Part shown: one piece after another, positions 1 through 11,900 of the stretch
Position numbering within the stretch: the stretch's first letter is position 1
Layout of the letters: every line of letters starts with the position of its first letter
Assembly: GCA_949752745.1 (NCBI GenBank)
Contig: OX457024.1
Location: 48,302,490 to 48,366,489, forward strand
DNA: 64,000 nucleotides
Direction: 5' to 3'
Source of the DNA: Protula sp. h YS-2021
Lineage: Eukaryota; Annelida; Polychaeta; Sabellida; Serpulidae
Position numbers and translations under genes: made by a program
Notes under the pieces: model-generated
What the model was told of the DNA's origin: nothing
The model's input: the letters and a program-made list of their open reading frames with translations, nothing else
The model's database searches: none

Positions 1-2580
1 TGTTCGGATGAAATTCACAACGAGATTTTTAGCCCAAGTGCCTCTGGCCACATGGGTTATACCTGTGGTGTGGGCTGTTTGGCCTCGCCGCCCGTCTAGA
101 AACTTTTATTTTGTGCTACTGCCGTTGCAATTGTCATCGGATGGTGGTAAAAATTTTATGGGAATATGGCCAACCTAGGGAGGGGGTGGTCTGCTGAGGG
201 ACCAATACATGCCTTTGGTCCTCTTCGGCCCAAGAAGGGCGGTTATGAACTGGCCCGCCGCGTCTAGTAGAGTATTCTATGGGTGCTAGCACTAGGCGGG
301 TAGCCCGCGTGGCCGAAATAGGTGGCCAGAGTGAGGCCAAGCCGACAGACCTGGTAGAAACTCTTGGATACACAAAATCAAACAAATCAAAATAAAAATT
401 ATAAAAAGATGACAATACCAATTTCAAAACGACCTCATTTAGAAATCGAGTCTTCTTCCGAACCGTTGCCGGAGTCTTTACTGGACGGACGCCCTAAGCT
501 TTCGCCGTTTGCTATCCAAAAATGGGGCTTAACGGTATAGTCGACAGGCAATAACTGCGTTCAGAATTAATTGTTAATCCGAGTTTTTTTTTACCACAAA
601 GTGGCAGCCTTCTCAACCTAGACATTTGTACACATTAAAGTGAAATCCAACGTGCATCGCTCCCTAAACGCATCGAAGGGAGTTGTTGCACACTCAAAAC
701 TTAAATTTTGTTCCGAAGAAGAGCTTCAAACCACAAGGTGTAATAGGCAAAATTTCTGGGCCGGAAAGGTATTATGGTGTTTACATTTGGTCTGTTCAAA
801 TTGGCTATTTTATCCTACCAGTAAAAATGTATGTTCTCTAAGTCCGATGTGGTGCCGATGTGGTCCACTGCCAAGAGTCTGGACATACTAAGACGATGCC
901 GCAACAACTTACCAGAGAAAGAGAGATATCTGTTCGAATCATGTACAGCAATTGCCATGAAGTCCGCCAGTTTTCCCAGGGTCCGTCCCTTTATATTTTA
1001 AAGGAGCCCCTTGACCCCATGGATCGCCGGATCTCATAGATACCGACCCTCCTCGGGGTACCAGTTTTACTGCCCCGCGGCAGTTCCACTGGTATCTCCA
1101 CCCTACTCCGATCCTACCTTCTCCGCAAATAAACACCTGAACTCTTACAATCTCCAAACTTCTACTTCCCAGAAATATCCTCATAATTAAGAAGAAAGTT
1201 GTATAATGATATCCTTTCATAGTAATAATAGCATTAAAACCGTTTCATACTATACCTTTACCCTTGAGGTCCTCTTAATTACAAGTACTCCAGTTGTCTT
1301 AGCATTCAGCCTTGCTCACGATCGAATACCTTGTCGAAGTGTTCTCACATTTATCGCATAAAGGCGTGGCAATCTGTGGTGTGCTTCTCCATTATGGCCT
1401 CCAGCAGCTGGAGTCTACTTTATGATTAGTTCTCCAGTTTAATACGAGCACACTTTGCTGGGGTTGCGACCTTTATCGGGGGAGACCGGGATCTTGTCTA
1501 TTGAGCTGTTCTATCTGCGACGTCGAGATCCACCGGCAACATATCGCTTTGCCCCGATTCTTCAACCAAGACCGGTGGCCATAGTGGCCCTCTATGACAG
1601 TGAACGGCTGTTCGTTTAGATAAACCATACCCCGGCTTAAGGGCATGTCTGAACATGTACAAATGTTGCTATCCCAAGTGTCCTAGTCACTGGGAAACCC
1701 CCCGCTGCAAAGTGAGGTGGTGAGAGTAAGGCCGGGACCGGCAGACTTGGGAGAAAAATTCAAACAGGCAGATATGGAGAATATAATTATGAATACAAGT
1801 ATTTGCAAAACAAGCGTCTGTACTTAGATATTGTGTCTCCTACTCCCCATCGTAAATACATCGTTGTTTCGCCACAAGGGTTCTTTAAACTTCCATTATT
1901 GCCGTCAGATGTCAAAATTGGCTGCCTTAAGTAAGATATCAAGCCCTACATCTCCAACCCTATACGGTGCTACAACTGACAGGGGAACAAACATGATAGC
2001 GGCAAGTGTGAAAGGTCTGACGTAACGTAGAAATTGCGGTGAAGACGGTCATGACTACAAATCTCAACCCAGCGTCCGCCGAGGACGGTCCATTGTGGCT
2101 TGTGGAGAAAGAAATACTACTAAAGCATGAAAAGTCCATCCTGCAACCGGAGGCACGAAAATTAGCTTACAAAGCACCATCATCAAATAGATTATATGGT
2201 GCCACTGTCAAGATTAGCACCCGAGAAACTTTTTGCCAAACGGATATTACGTGGATCACAACACAAACATCATGTTGTGGAAAAACTACCCCAAACCGTT
2301 GTTCCCCCTTAATGAATATTTTACAGCGAAACAGATCCATCCAAGAAGTCTCCTAAATTTCCGCATTCTAAACCACACAAAATAACCAATAATAAAAATA
2401 CGGTCTTCAACAACGTTGCATAGTGCCCAGTTTGAGGTAGCTGTTCGATGAAGTAGAACCTGATAAAATATACAATTGTAAAACAAACCTTTATAAGTAT
2501 TTCTAGAGGCTGTGCTTGTATTATAATTTTAGAAGATACACGGATTTAGCTAACCTAGATCTTAACTGTTCTACCCTTGT
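1..2580 (+). mobile_element. Decayed Jockey-like LINE copy A (5' part, ORF1, internally deleted, 3' end)
   Basis: An ORF1 start at 409 reads MTIPISKRPHLEIESSSEPL and then PKLSPFAIQKWG before a stop. At 646-720 it reads NVHRSLNASKGVV and CSEEE. Both are characteristic of the gag-like nucleic-acid-binding ORF1 of Jockey-type LINEs. Bases 1-408 are probably its 5' untranslated region; a related stretch recurs near 1700-1770, which suggests a nested or second 5' end. Most of ORF2 is missing. The 3' end (about 2440-2580) is clearly related to the 3' end of copy B at 6385-6550. Many stops and frameshifts; not functional. Confidence 0.7.
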
Positions 2581-4671
2581 TTTCCCGGCAGCGACCATTT
2601 CCCTTTTATTGAGGCAGACCGTATCCTTTGTAGAGAAGAGGATACCAAAGTGGAAAATCGGTAAAGCTGACTGGTCGTTCCATGAATTGTGCCATCATGG
2701 TATTAAGAAAGAGAACTTTGCTGAAGATGATGATCCAGTCCTGTTATTCTCCGCTCTAAGTCAAAGCAATGCCGAAAAATCCATACCGAACACATCAGGA
2801 TCCCGTCAAAACCTTCACAAACTTTGATATCTGTAAACGCACAATAGTAAATAATAAAGATGCTTCAAACGTTTTATTATCTACCCCGACAATGTTCGCA
2901 AACTAGAATATAAAAGGCTGAACGCGATGTCACATAAAAAATAAAGAGAAGTAAAAAAACAGTCATGGCAAGAGTTTGTTTTGAAGCAAACTAAAAACAT
3001 ATCCCTTAAGACTTGGGACATGATTCGCAAAATCTCAAGCAAAAACTCTTCCAACTCGTTTGAGAAATAGTATGTCAATCACAGTAGTAACACATTCCAT
3101 GTTCTCAAAATTGTAGCCCTGACTTTAATTACTATAAATTTTTTAGGAAATTGAAGAAACACATACCATTAGTTTCAGTTCCAGCAACAAAGAAGATATA
3201 CAACAACTTTTCGATTGAAGAACTCAAAAGGCTATAAATTATTCTCAAAATTCGGACGCGTGTCCTGATGATATATATTACCAAATGCTAAAACATCTGC
3301 CAGACCAGAACCTCAACATCTCGCTTGCTCTGTAAACAATATATGGAAGACTGATGCCTTTTATACTGAACTGTGGAAAGAGGCCGTAATAACCAAACCC
3401 AAATAAAGATCATACAAATCCACAAAACTATCATTCTCACTCGCTAGCTCCCTTTGTAACACATGCGAAAAAAATGATAGCCGAAAGGTTAATTTGATAT
3501 CTAGAAAATAATCAGTTATTTGTTAATATCCAGCATGGTTTCAGAAAAAACGTTATTGATCACCTTGTAAGGCTAGAATCAGTTGTGAGAGAATCTTCCA
3601 TTGATAATCGGCACGTCGTCACGGTGTTCTTTGATTTAGAGAAACAGCATGTAAATATGGTGCACTGGAAAAGTTCTTCATACTGGGGATTGGAAGTCAC
3701 CTACCACAATTTAAAAATGAATTCCCAAATGAACGTCGATTCTGAGTGTGGCTTGGTGCAATTTTTTGCATTGTTTTGAACAAGAAGTTTTTTCTCAGGG
3801 TTGTATTCTTTCAACTCTTTTCTTGATAGAGTTCAATAGTTTCAAAAATACCCTCAGAGAGGGTATAGATGGATCTTGACAAATGAAAACGGTTTCAATT
3901 TTTCCCAAAATAAAACGGTTTGCATGCACTTTTGAAGGAAACAAAACCCCATTATGATCTGATTTTACTTATTTCAAATATCAAAATAGCTGTTGTGAAA
4001 GAAACCAAATTTTTAGGTTTGATTTTGGACTCTCAAATGATTTTTATCCCACATATCAAAGAGCTGAAAGGAAAATGCCAGGAAGCATTGAGCCTACTAA
4101 GAATAATTTCTGCCTGTGATTGGTGAGCAGACGGGAGACTAAACGTATACTACATAAAGAACTTGTAAGATCTCGTTTAGACTATGATAGTATTGTATGT
4201 GACTCAGCTAGACCATCCTATTCGAAGGTTCTGGAAACCATACACTACCAAGGCCTACGGCTCTGCCTAAATGCTTTTCGAGCTTCATCATCTGACAGTG
4301 TACAAATAGGGGCAACCACTTAAGGTTCGAGGTCGAAAACTTGTCATGCGATATGCAGGAAAACTTGCGAACAGAAGAAAACCTACACATAAAGAAGTCT
4401 TTGGAACAGATTTCTCACAACTTATGCATATAAAATCTAATGCTATCCCACCGCTTGTAGCCACAATTTTACCTCATCTCAAGGAAGCGGGTGTTATCAT
4501 AAAGTCTATCGTAAACTACAAGGTTTTCATCGCCATAAGTCAACTCTAGCCATACCTTCAGTCTTATAAACCGTTCCAAAGAAACCAAAAAAAATGCAGA
4601 ACTTAAAGAGCAGTACAACGCTTATCATATTTTTTTGCAGATGGCTCTAAACTCGACGATAAGTAGCTTTA

Positions 4672-5702
4672 GCCCGCTAAACATAAGAACGTTCTTATTT
4701 GGTTGTGAAAAGGTTATAACGTTTTCCTAACCAAAAACGAATCTTTTTTGGTTGTAAAAACGTTATATTCAGCACCAAATGAAAACGTTATTTTACAAAC
4801 CAAAATCAAACCTAATTTGGTTGTAAAAGCGTTACATTTACCAACCAAATAAAAACGTTTTTTCCAAACCAAAAACAAACCTATGGTATTAGAACATTAT
4901 TGAAATTGATTTTGAAAGAACCGAAAACAAACGTTTTGTATAAGAACGTTATTATATCAATTTTTAAGAATGTCACATATTCTTATGTCACGTCAAGGAA
5001 ATGTTTGAGACATTTTAATAGTTTGTAAAGTAATTTTGGATATGAATAATATATTCACAATAATAAGAATTACATTTTAGATGCGAAACGTCAAATTCAA
5101 TTCACATATATTTAACTAATTATTGTAAGCTATAACTAAGCATTACGTGTGCAGATTAAAAAGCCCATAAAAAGGGAGGGGTAGACCTTGGGGACATTTC
5201 CGTATGGGGGAATTGTTCGGGGGAGGGGGATTTGAAGTGGGAAGATTAGGGGTGGTGGGAGTTAGTTCAGGGGAATTGTCTTAGACGCACATTTCAATGG
5301 TTGCGCAGTGGCGTAGAGGTAAGTTCGTCGCTTTGGATGCCAGAGGTTCCCGGTTCGAACCCAGCCAGGTATGAATGTTTCGTGAAATGTTAGTTGCAAA
5401 AAAAATAACGGTAGTTCTTCAAAATGAAATATGATGTGATGATGGAGCAAGATGCAGCCTCACAGAGTGAATACTATTTTGAAGAATGTTGAAGGATATT
5501 TTTTAGATAATTTGTTTTACGCACGTTTCACGATGAAACGTTTTCTTAAGGTTGTGTATGAAACGTTCTAAAAACGTTTTTGATAAAACGTTTTAAGAAC
5601 GTTGCGAAAAAACGTTTTTCGGCATTTCATATACAACCTTTAGAAAACGTTTTTTGCAACTTCAAAAGGTTCGGGAAAAAACGTTTTTAAAACGTTATTT
5701 CA
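4672..5702. mobile_element. AACGTT-rich non-autonomous element inserted in the LINE B RNase H region
   Basis: The RNase H reading frame stops at about 4665 and resumes at about 5750. The intervening kilobase is dense in AACGTT, AAACGTTTT and GGTTGTAAAAACGTT units at both ends (4683-4890 and 5515-5695), partly in inverted orientation. CTAAA occurs at both borders (4676-4680 and 5704-5708) and may be a 5-bp target-site duplication. Element class is unknown. Confidence 0.6.
5299..5375 (+). repeat. tRNA-derived SINE-like sequence
   Basis: It contains an A-box-like GCGCAGTGGCGTAGAGGTAA and a perfect B box GGTTCGAACCC about 45 nt later, the arrangement of an internal RNA polymerase III promoter. 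The surrounding sequence can be drawn roughly as a tRNA body, with tail sequence and a short A-run (5398-5406) behind it. A decayed tRNA gene is the alternative. It lies inside the AACGTT element. Confidence 0.6.
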
Positions 5703-6973
5703 ACTAAATTTGTTTAATGGCTACGTAGTTACATAGTATTATATTCTGAAAGCATGACATCAGTATTCTTTGAGAAATTACAGTCCTACTGTTAGCCACT
5801 CAAATCATCAAGATTAGCGTTTATGATTTGCGTTGATTGCATGTCGGTACTACAGACATTTGAGAATATTCAAATATCGAGCATTATAATCCTAGAACTT
5901 CAAGAAAAGTCAAATGATGCTGTAAAGGCTGTGAAGGCTTTAAAAGAAGTAATTTTCTTTTGGGTTCGAAATCCTGTTTGAATTCACGGTAACGAGATTG
6001 CTGATAAAGCGGCAAGGAGGCCTCTAAACGAGTACTGTTCCGATCTCTTTGTCCCATATTCAGACTTTGAATACCATATCTCAAGAAATACAACAGATCT
6101 TTGGCAAACGACGCTGTGACAGACAAAGGAATAACAACCTGTTCGAATTTAGTGCTACTGGGGTACATAAACTGCCCCCCCCCCCAAGTAATGTTCGGGA
6201 TGATATGGTTATACACATGGCAAGAATAAGACGTACATATGTCAGCCATAAGCATCATCTTTTAAGAGGCGAATTTGCTCCCGAATGTGTCGGGTGTCAG
6301 AAACGTAAAGTTGTCAGTGCAACATATTTGAAAAGACTTTATCAATCTCCAGGACGTCCGTTCGCGTCATTTTAGAGCTGACTCTTTCAGACAGCTGTTT
6401 GGTGAAGTAGAATCTTGTGTAATTATACAATTTTTAAAAGAAACCAATTTTTTTCATTATTTATAGAAGCTAGGTTTATTTATAATTTCAGAACTGCACG
6501 ATTTTAGTCCATACTAGATTTCAAATGTGTTACTGTTGTGTTTAGTCATTGACATGTACTGACACAATGTGACCTACTACGTGCCGGCCATGTCGTTAAA
6601 CAAGTCATACAACCCACCAACTACACAATTTCCATCGAGGCTGATGGTTTTATCCAGGCAATTTCTGACAAATTATGAAGACGTTTCGTTCAGACAAGTT
6701 CGCAGATACTATAAGGTCCAGACCTTTAAACTTTACACAACCGATGTGTCTATACAGCGCAGTTGGAGGCCGAGCTGCTAAGTGAAACGGACTATCCAGT
6801 TTCTTTGCCTGTTTGGCAGGGTGAGAAAAGTAAAATCGCTTTTTGATGGGAGCCTTGGGGGCCTTGACAATCTTCACTATCGGGAATAGGCCATTTCTCA
6901 ATAAACGAGCGTAAAGGGCTCACAGTTTCGTGCAATTTCCGAGCATTTTTCCCCTATAATTATTCCTTCTATC

Positions 6974-7453
6974 CTACGCAGCTATTGCTCTATCTAACAC
7001 TTCCTTCAACTGTCTTTCCCGATCGTCGAACTGTTTTTCTTTCCAGCTCATATCCGACTCGTACTCTCCTACTTTTCTCTCGAGCATACGCTCTCTTCTG
7101 TCAATTTCACTTTCTTTTTCTTCAAACTTACCAGCAGACTTGACTGATCTTCTAGGAACTGAATGGTGAAATGCCCAGTTTTCTCGCACTTGATTTTTGT
7201 TTTTGGCTCACATGAAACCGTATCGTGCAAATCTTTGTGGCTGTTAAGCTTCTTATAAGCCAACAAAACCAACAACTGCCCTCCCAATCTTAATCTGCTG
7301 ACTTGCCTCCTTTTTTATGAAAGTTTTATTCATACTTTGATATATACGAAACTTTACTTTCTCGAGTTTGGAGAATCGTGAAACACAAACGAGATGCTGA
7401 ATAGGTATTTTGTCTTCAACCTTCGATAAATTTCTAAAATCACAAATTTTCAC
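6974..7453 (-). pseudogene. Unrecognised coding remnant with charged coiled-coil end
   Basis: Minus-strand frames in succession read ICDFRNLSKVEDKIPIQHLV, KVKFRIYQSMNKTFIKKEAS and, after frame breaks, EKESEIDRRERMLERKVGEY followed by WKEKQFDDRERQLKEVLDRA. The last part has heptad-like charged periodicity. Breaks between frames suggest a dead gene or transposon ORF. I do not recognise the family. Confidence 0.35.
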
Positions 7454-7733
7454 CTCGTGTGTTGCAAGCCGGGAGTGACTTCATCTAATTTTTTTCGCGA
7501 GGGGAAAAGTGAATTCGTTACCAAAAACAATGGACAAAATACTTATTGGTTGCAATTCATAACGACAATGGCGTTAGATCTGGATCCAATATTTGCTGTT
7601 TCTATACGGCCACTTGGTGAACTTGAAACTGTGATATAAACCGAAGTGGCGTCTCAGAAAACTATATACACAGGCAGGGGCATAACCCTTCCCCCTCTAG
7701 CGTTGCTAAGGGGGTTATTACCCTGCTATTCAG

Positions 7734-7979
7734 ATGTTGTCTCCAAGAAAGCCAATGAAAAACCGATTTCGCCCTCGGAAGAAACCGGACATGTCATCAT
7801 TGCAAATAGATTATAAAGAAATGATAAACAAAATATTGAAACATGAAAGTAGTGGGGGCTTCCCTGAAAAATTGCCTAAAGAGGAACAGATCTCGTTTGT
7901 TTGGCAGCAAGTACAACAGGGTTTTTATTTTCATGCTGCCAAGTCAAAACCCTTTACTAGTTATTTAATATATTTGTAA
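7734..7979 (+). CDS. Orphan open reading frame, 81 codons
   Basis: The first codon in this frame is TTG; an ATG lies 15 bases in. It reads MKNRFRPRKKPDMSSLQIDY, then KEMINKILKHESSGGFPEKL and PKEEQISFVWQQVQQGFY before a stop at 7977. The composition looks protein-like and is not low complexity. No family recognised. It could be a transposon fragment or an upstream exon. Confidence 0.25.
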   Translation: MLSPRKPMKNRFRPRKKPDMSSLQIDYKEMINKILKHESSGGFPEKLPKEEQISFVWQQVQQGFYFHAAKSKPFTSYLIYL

Positions 7980-8847
7980 GTGAAAGACGGTTACAACCCC
8001 AGAGCTCTCACACTACTTGTGACACAAAAATATACACATTCATTCCAGTAGTCAAAGTTTTGCCCCAAAAACCTTTCCATGTAAAATGAGGGGTTGGTGA
8101 CATAATCAGCTCCACAGTTTTAGAGAATATTATATATTTTGCTTGCATTTTAATTTGAATGTTTGTTGATGGTTGTATAAATGTTGATTACCCCAGTATT
8201 TCAAATGTAAACATACTCAATGGTTAGGGATGCGTATGGTTTAGACAAAGTTTATTGTCAACTTTGGAAAACTACCGAGGAAAAAGTAAATTCGTATCTA
8301 AGATAGATGTTATCTAAAGAAGTAATAGCTGTAAAAACCTTGAACGTCTGAATTGCTTTTTTTAAACAGGACCAAAAGTGTCAAACGTAGACCTTTAAAA
8401 ATATAGACCTTTAACGTTGTTAAAATACAAACAACGGTTTCAATGAAACATGAACAAGGATTCGAATCATTGCTTTTTCAAAACGCCCATGCACTACATC
8501 ACGTTAGGGAAAAAAACGAGAAGTTTAACAAAGAGGCCAGAAATAAGTTTTAAATAACAAATCGTCAATGCTATACAGTAACAGAGTCATTTGTAGCTAC
8601 ACTCAGAGTGAATAATAAAGATGGGAGGTCATTCTTAGTATTTCACCAAATACGTAAACATCAAACCAGGAGTTGAAGTTCATTAAAAAAGGAAACGGAA
8701 ACACACAGAAAAATAAATGATTAAACAAAAATAAGCACAGGGGTGTTTTATGATCCCAGGGTTTAATTCTATATTTGTTGTGTTTACAGCTGCAGTGTGT
8801 TTAGTCATAAGCAAGTTTCGTTTTTTTTCAACGAAGACGTTGTAAAA

Positions 8848-8901
8848 ATGGATTTAGAAGAGGAAGAAGCAAGGAAAGTCAAAATGCCAAAAGTTGCAAA
8901 G
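8848..8901 (+). CDS. CRNKL1: CRNKL1 exon 1 (residues 1-18)
   Basis: Starts [10 protein letters not shown] and ends MPKVAK, then donor GTATAC at 8902. PKVAK is the conserved family N-terminus and continues directly into VKNK of exon 2. Phase 0 at the end. Intron 1 (8902-15385, about 6.5 kb) is the longest of the gene. Confidence 0.88.
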
Positions 8902-11900
8902 GTATACGCTATATATATTATTTTTTCAAAGTGTCATGTCCTTTTATTTTTTTAGTAAGTAATGGTACCTGGGCGATAATACAAGTTTCTCGTTTCGTTG
9001 CATCCTCGCTTGTAGTCTAAACACTTATTAAAGGACGAGCAGTTGCCAGTTTGATACAATAGGGGTGCTGATTCGGGGCCCTATAATAATAATCTCTAGT
9101 ACTTTAAAAATAAAAATCTCTGGTAAAATATTAACAAAAAAAACAATAAAAAAAAAAACAGTTAGAGTACGAGGGAGAGGAGATAGAATTGGCTAGAGTA
9201 GATCGTAATTGGTGACAACAAAATGCTAAATTCCAACTCCAGCAAATAAGCCAGTTGCAAGTTTTGGAACCCTATCGACTTTAATATACATCATTTTGTG
9301 ATATTTTATAACAAGAATTTGTTTTGAACCACGGAAGATGTTCTTTTTCATTTCACCAATTTGGATCTACTGTAACCATTCGTTCTCCTCCCCCTTGTAG
9401 TCCTGGATGACTCTTGCGGTCTTCCTATGACAGCAAGAGTCATAGTTCCTATAATAGGAAATGTCATTGATGTCAATTTTCAAATCTCGGCGCACGACTA
9501 GGGCCAACGGCGTTATTTTAGAAAGGGTGCATCACATAAGTGGCCCAATTATAAATTATGGCGCAAAAGTTTTATTGTCAGATAACAATTTTTTACTGAG
9601 AAAAATATGTGTTTTCTTGAGATCAGGATATCGAATCCCTCATTATCGCCCACAACAACAGTGAATCCACAGTTGCAAAACCACTCTTTACTCCAGTTTG
9701 GGAGTTTCGCTGAGGTCGAAAATAATGCACCAGGGTACTTTTCAGTGTCCTTTTAAAGAAAAAGCCTGCCAGTTCGACCCTCGGTGTCCTTGAACGTGCG
9801 CCGAAAGAGCCAGAGCCTCGAAAATTGAGATAAATGGCCATTTCTATTGCAGGAACTGTGACCCTTTCTGTCCTAGGAAGATAGAAAGGGTCCGATGGGA
9901 CTACACTTAAAGGTGTTGCCAAACACTATGCAAACGTTTAATAATGAAATACCTGGGCAATAGGTCCGTTTGTAGAGCTTATTGTCGGCCCCCTAATGAG
10001 CGCATGAGGATACACTAAATTCCTCATACGCTCATTAGGGGCCCGGTAATAAAAAATCTCAATTAAAAATGTGGATTGTTGGAAGGGGGCATAAAAATAC
10101 AGTGCATAGGAAAATGTAAGTATTACAATATACAAACATTTGAAAATAAAATACTTGGACGATATGCCATAAAACTGATCACTCCCTCCCCCCCTCCCCT
10201 CCTGAAGTAAGGAAATAAAAGATCAAAATTGCTTTGTAAATAGTAAAGAACGAATTTTAAGTTATAAACGCTTTTGAATAATGTTACAAATTTATTTTTC
10301 TACAACACAAGTTTAAGTTATTCAAAGTTTTCAAGTTTCAAAATTTTTCGAGAAAAATCAGTTTTTTTTTATTTAATCTCATGCGTACTGTGATATGATT
10401 TATTTTTGCTTAAAAAAAAAAGGGTTCCAGTCTGAGCGTGCGCATTATGAACTGTGATCTTATTTATAAGCGAATTCGCACTCTGTGATTTTCGAAAAAA
10501 AACATGCGTTTTGACTAAGACTGATGGTGTTGATTGTATAAAGAAAAGATAGGGAAAAAACGATGAAATTTTAGCAAAAACGCTTTTTACACAAAAGTGT
10601 TAAATCTTTCTGAAATCGCTCATTTTCCTGATTTTGCCTTATCGTTTCCTTACTGTCATTATCTTGCAATCAGAACAAATCTGTTATCGTATAATCGAGA
10701 TTGCAAATGGCTTGTTCGTTGTGGCGAGATGAACTTCGCAATTGGTCTGCGCAACCCAAAAGTATTGTTTACACGGCATGTTACCATTTCTTGGTATTGC
10801 AAATTGTCGTTGTAAATCGTACCGAGCGACAATCGGTGAAGTCATCTATGAGGGAAGCAACATTGAAATTGAACATTACACCGTAATTGGTTTAAATTGC
10901 AGATTCGTATGCCTACTACAGAAAATAATCGTGGTGTGTATTACGAATGATTTAGTGAAATGGTTGCTTACTGGTTTCCGTATATCTTAGTGCACTGGTG
11001 TAATTTTTGAATTTCACAAGTTTCGATGTACTGTTTAGCTTCGTGTTACATCCGTGAAATGCACAACATTACATATATACTGCGCGTCACTAATTATTTA
11101 TATTTTCTGTGTGCCATCATTTTCTATGGTGGTTGTATGGAACAAGGTGTGAATATTTCTTGTAATTGAAAAGATAATTGAATAATACTTTGTAGGCTTA
11201 CCAAAATGGGCCCTAAAAACATTTTATTGACCATATTGACTTGCAATAAAAAAATGGCCCAACGCCTTACCCCCATGCAGCGGGCCCTTGCCGTTGGGCA
11301 ACTTCAGGCAGGAACAACTCAAAGAGAAGTGGCGTTAGACTTGGGCGTTTCCCAGCCAGGAATCGGTGTCTTACACACAGGCGTTCCGAGTTTTTATGGA
11401 CGAAAAATCCTTTTGGACCCTCTACCCTCTGTGTAAGGTGGTACGGAAAAATGGTAACGGAAATAACAGTAAACGAAACCGTTTGCCATTTCTTTCCTTT
11501 CCCGGTAGTTCCGTCACCATTACCATCTTTTCGTTAATTTTTTTTCCTACACGCAGTGTAACAGTATATAATGCCCTGCAATGCACCCTCACGCTTTCCA
11601 CTGGAAATTCCCAGTGATGTTCTCCGGTGTGATATTCATTTTAGTTTCCCGTCGCAGAACATAAATGCCTCCTTTTGTGTAGATTTTTTAAAGAAATAAC
11701 ATCTTAAACAACAAAATGAATATCACGTGAATCAGTGGTACTTTTTCAAATACACATGGATATGAATTGGCAAGCTTTTTCGATGAATGGTCAGTCATAA
11801 CCACAGTATAAAAGGAGAAAAAATATAAACAAACAATGACCAGCACTGTCAAAAGGCGTGTTACTCAGTAAGGTGGCTTTTAATTCCTGTTTGCCAGAGT

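Larger units (their letters stand above)
2580..6560 (+). mobile_element. Decayed Jockey-like LINE copy B (ORF2: linker, reverse transcriptase, RNase H, 3' end)
   Basis: ORF2 can be read across frameshifts. At 2640-2800 is the endonuclease-RT linker (KADWSFHELCHHGIK, IPNTSG). Around 3290-3420 are HLPDQNLNISLA and IYGRLMPF. At 3430-3700 is RT (MIAERLI, NIQHGFRKN, DHLVRLESVV, FFDLEKQ). At 3970-4260 are FLGLILDSQMIFIPHIKELK and the thumb region (LVRSRLDYDSIV). RNase H begins at 4630 (FADGSK), is interrupted, and resumes at 5800-6010 (VDCMSVLQTFENI, IHGNEIADKAA). The C-terminal zinc-finger-like remnant (HLLRGEFAPECVGC) is at 6250-6300. The element is broken by stops, frameshifts and a 1-kb insertion. 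Confidence 0.85.
6561..8847. other. Intergenic region upstream of CRNKL1
   Basis: No gene I can name. It holds a minus-strand coding remnant with a coiled-coil-like segment (6974-7189), an orphan plus-strand frame (7734-7979), and AT-rich sequence to 8847 that must contain the CRNKL1 promoter and 5' untranslated region. No convincing TATA box or initiator was identified. Confidence 0.5.
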
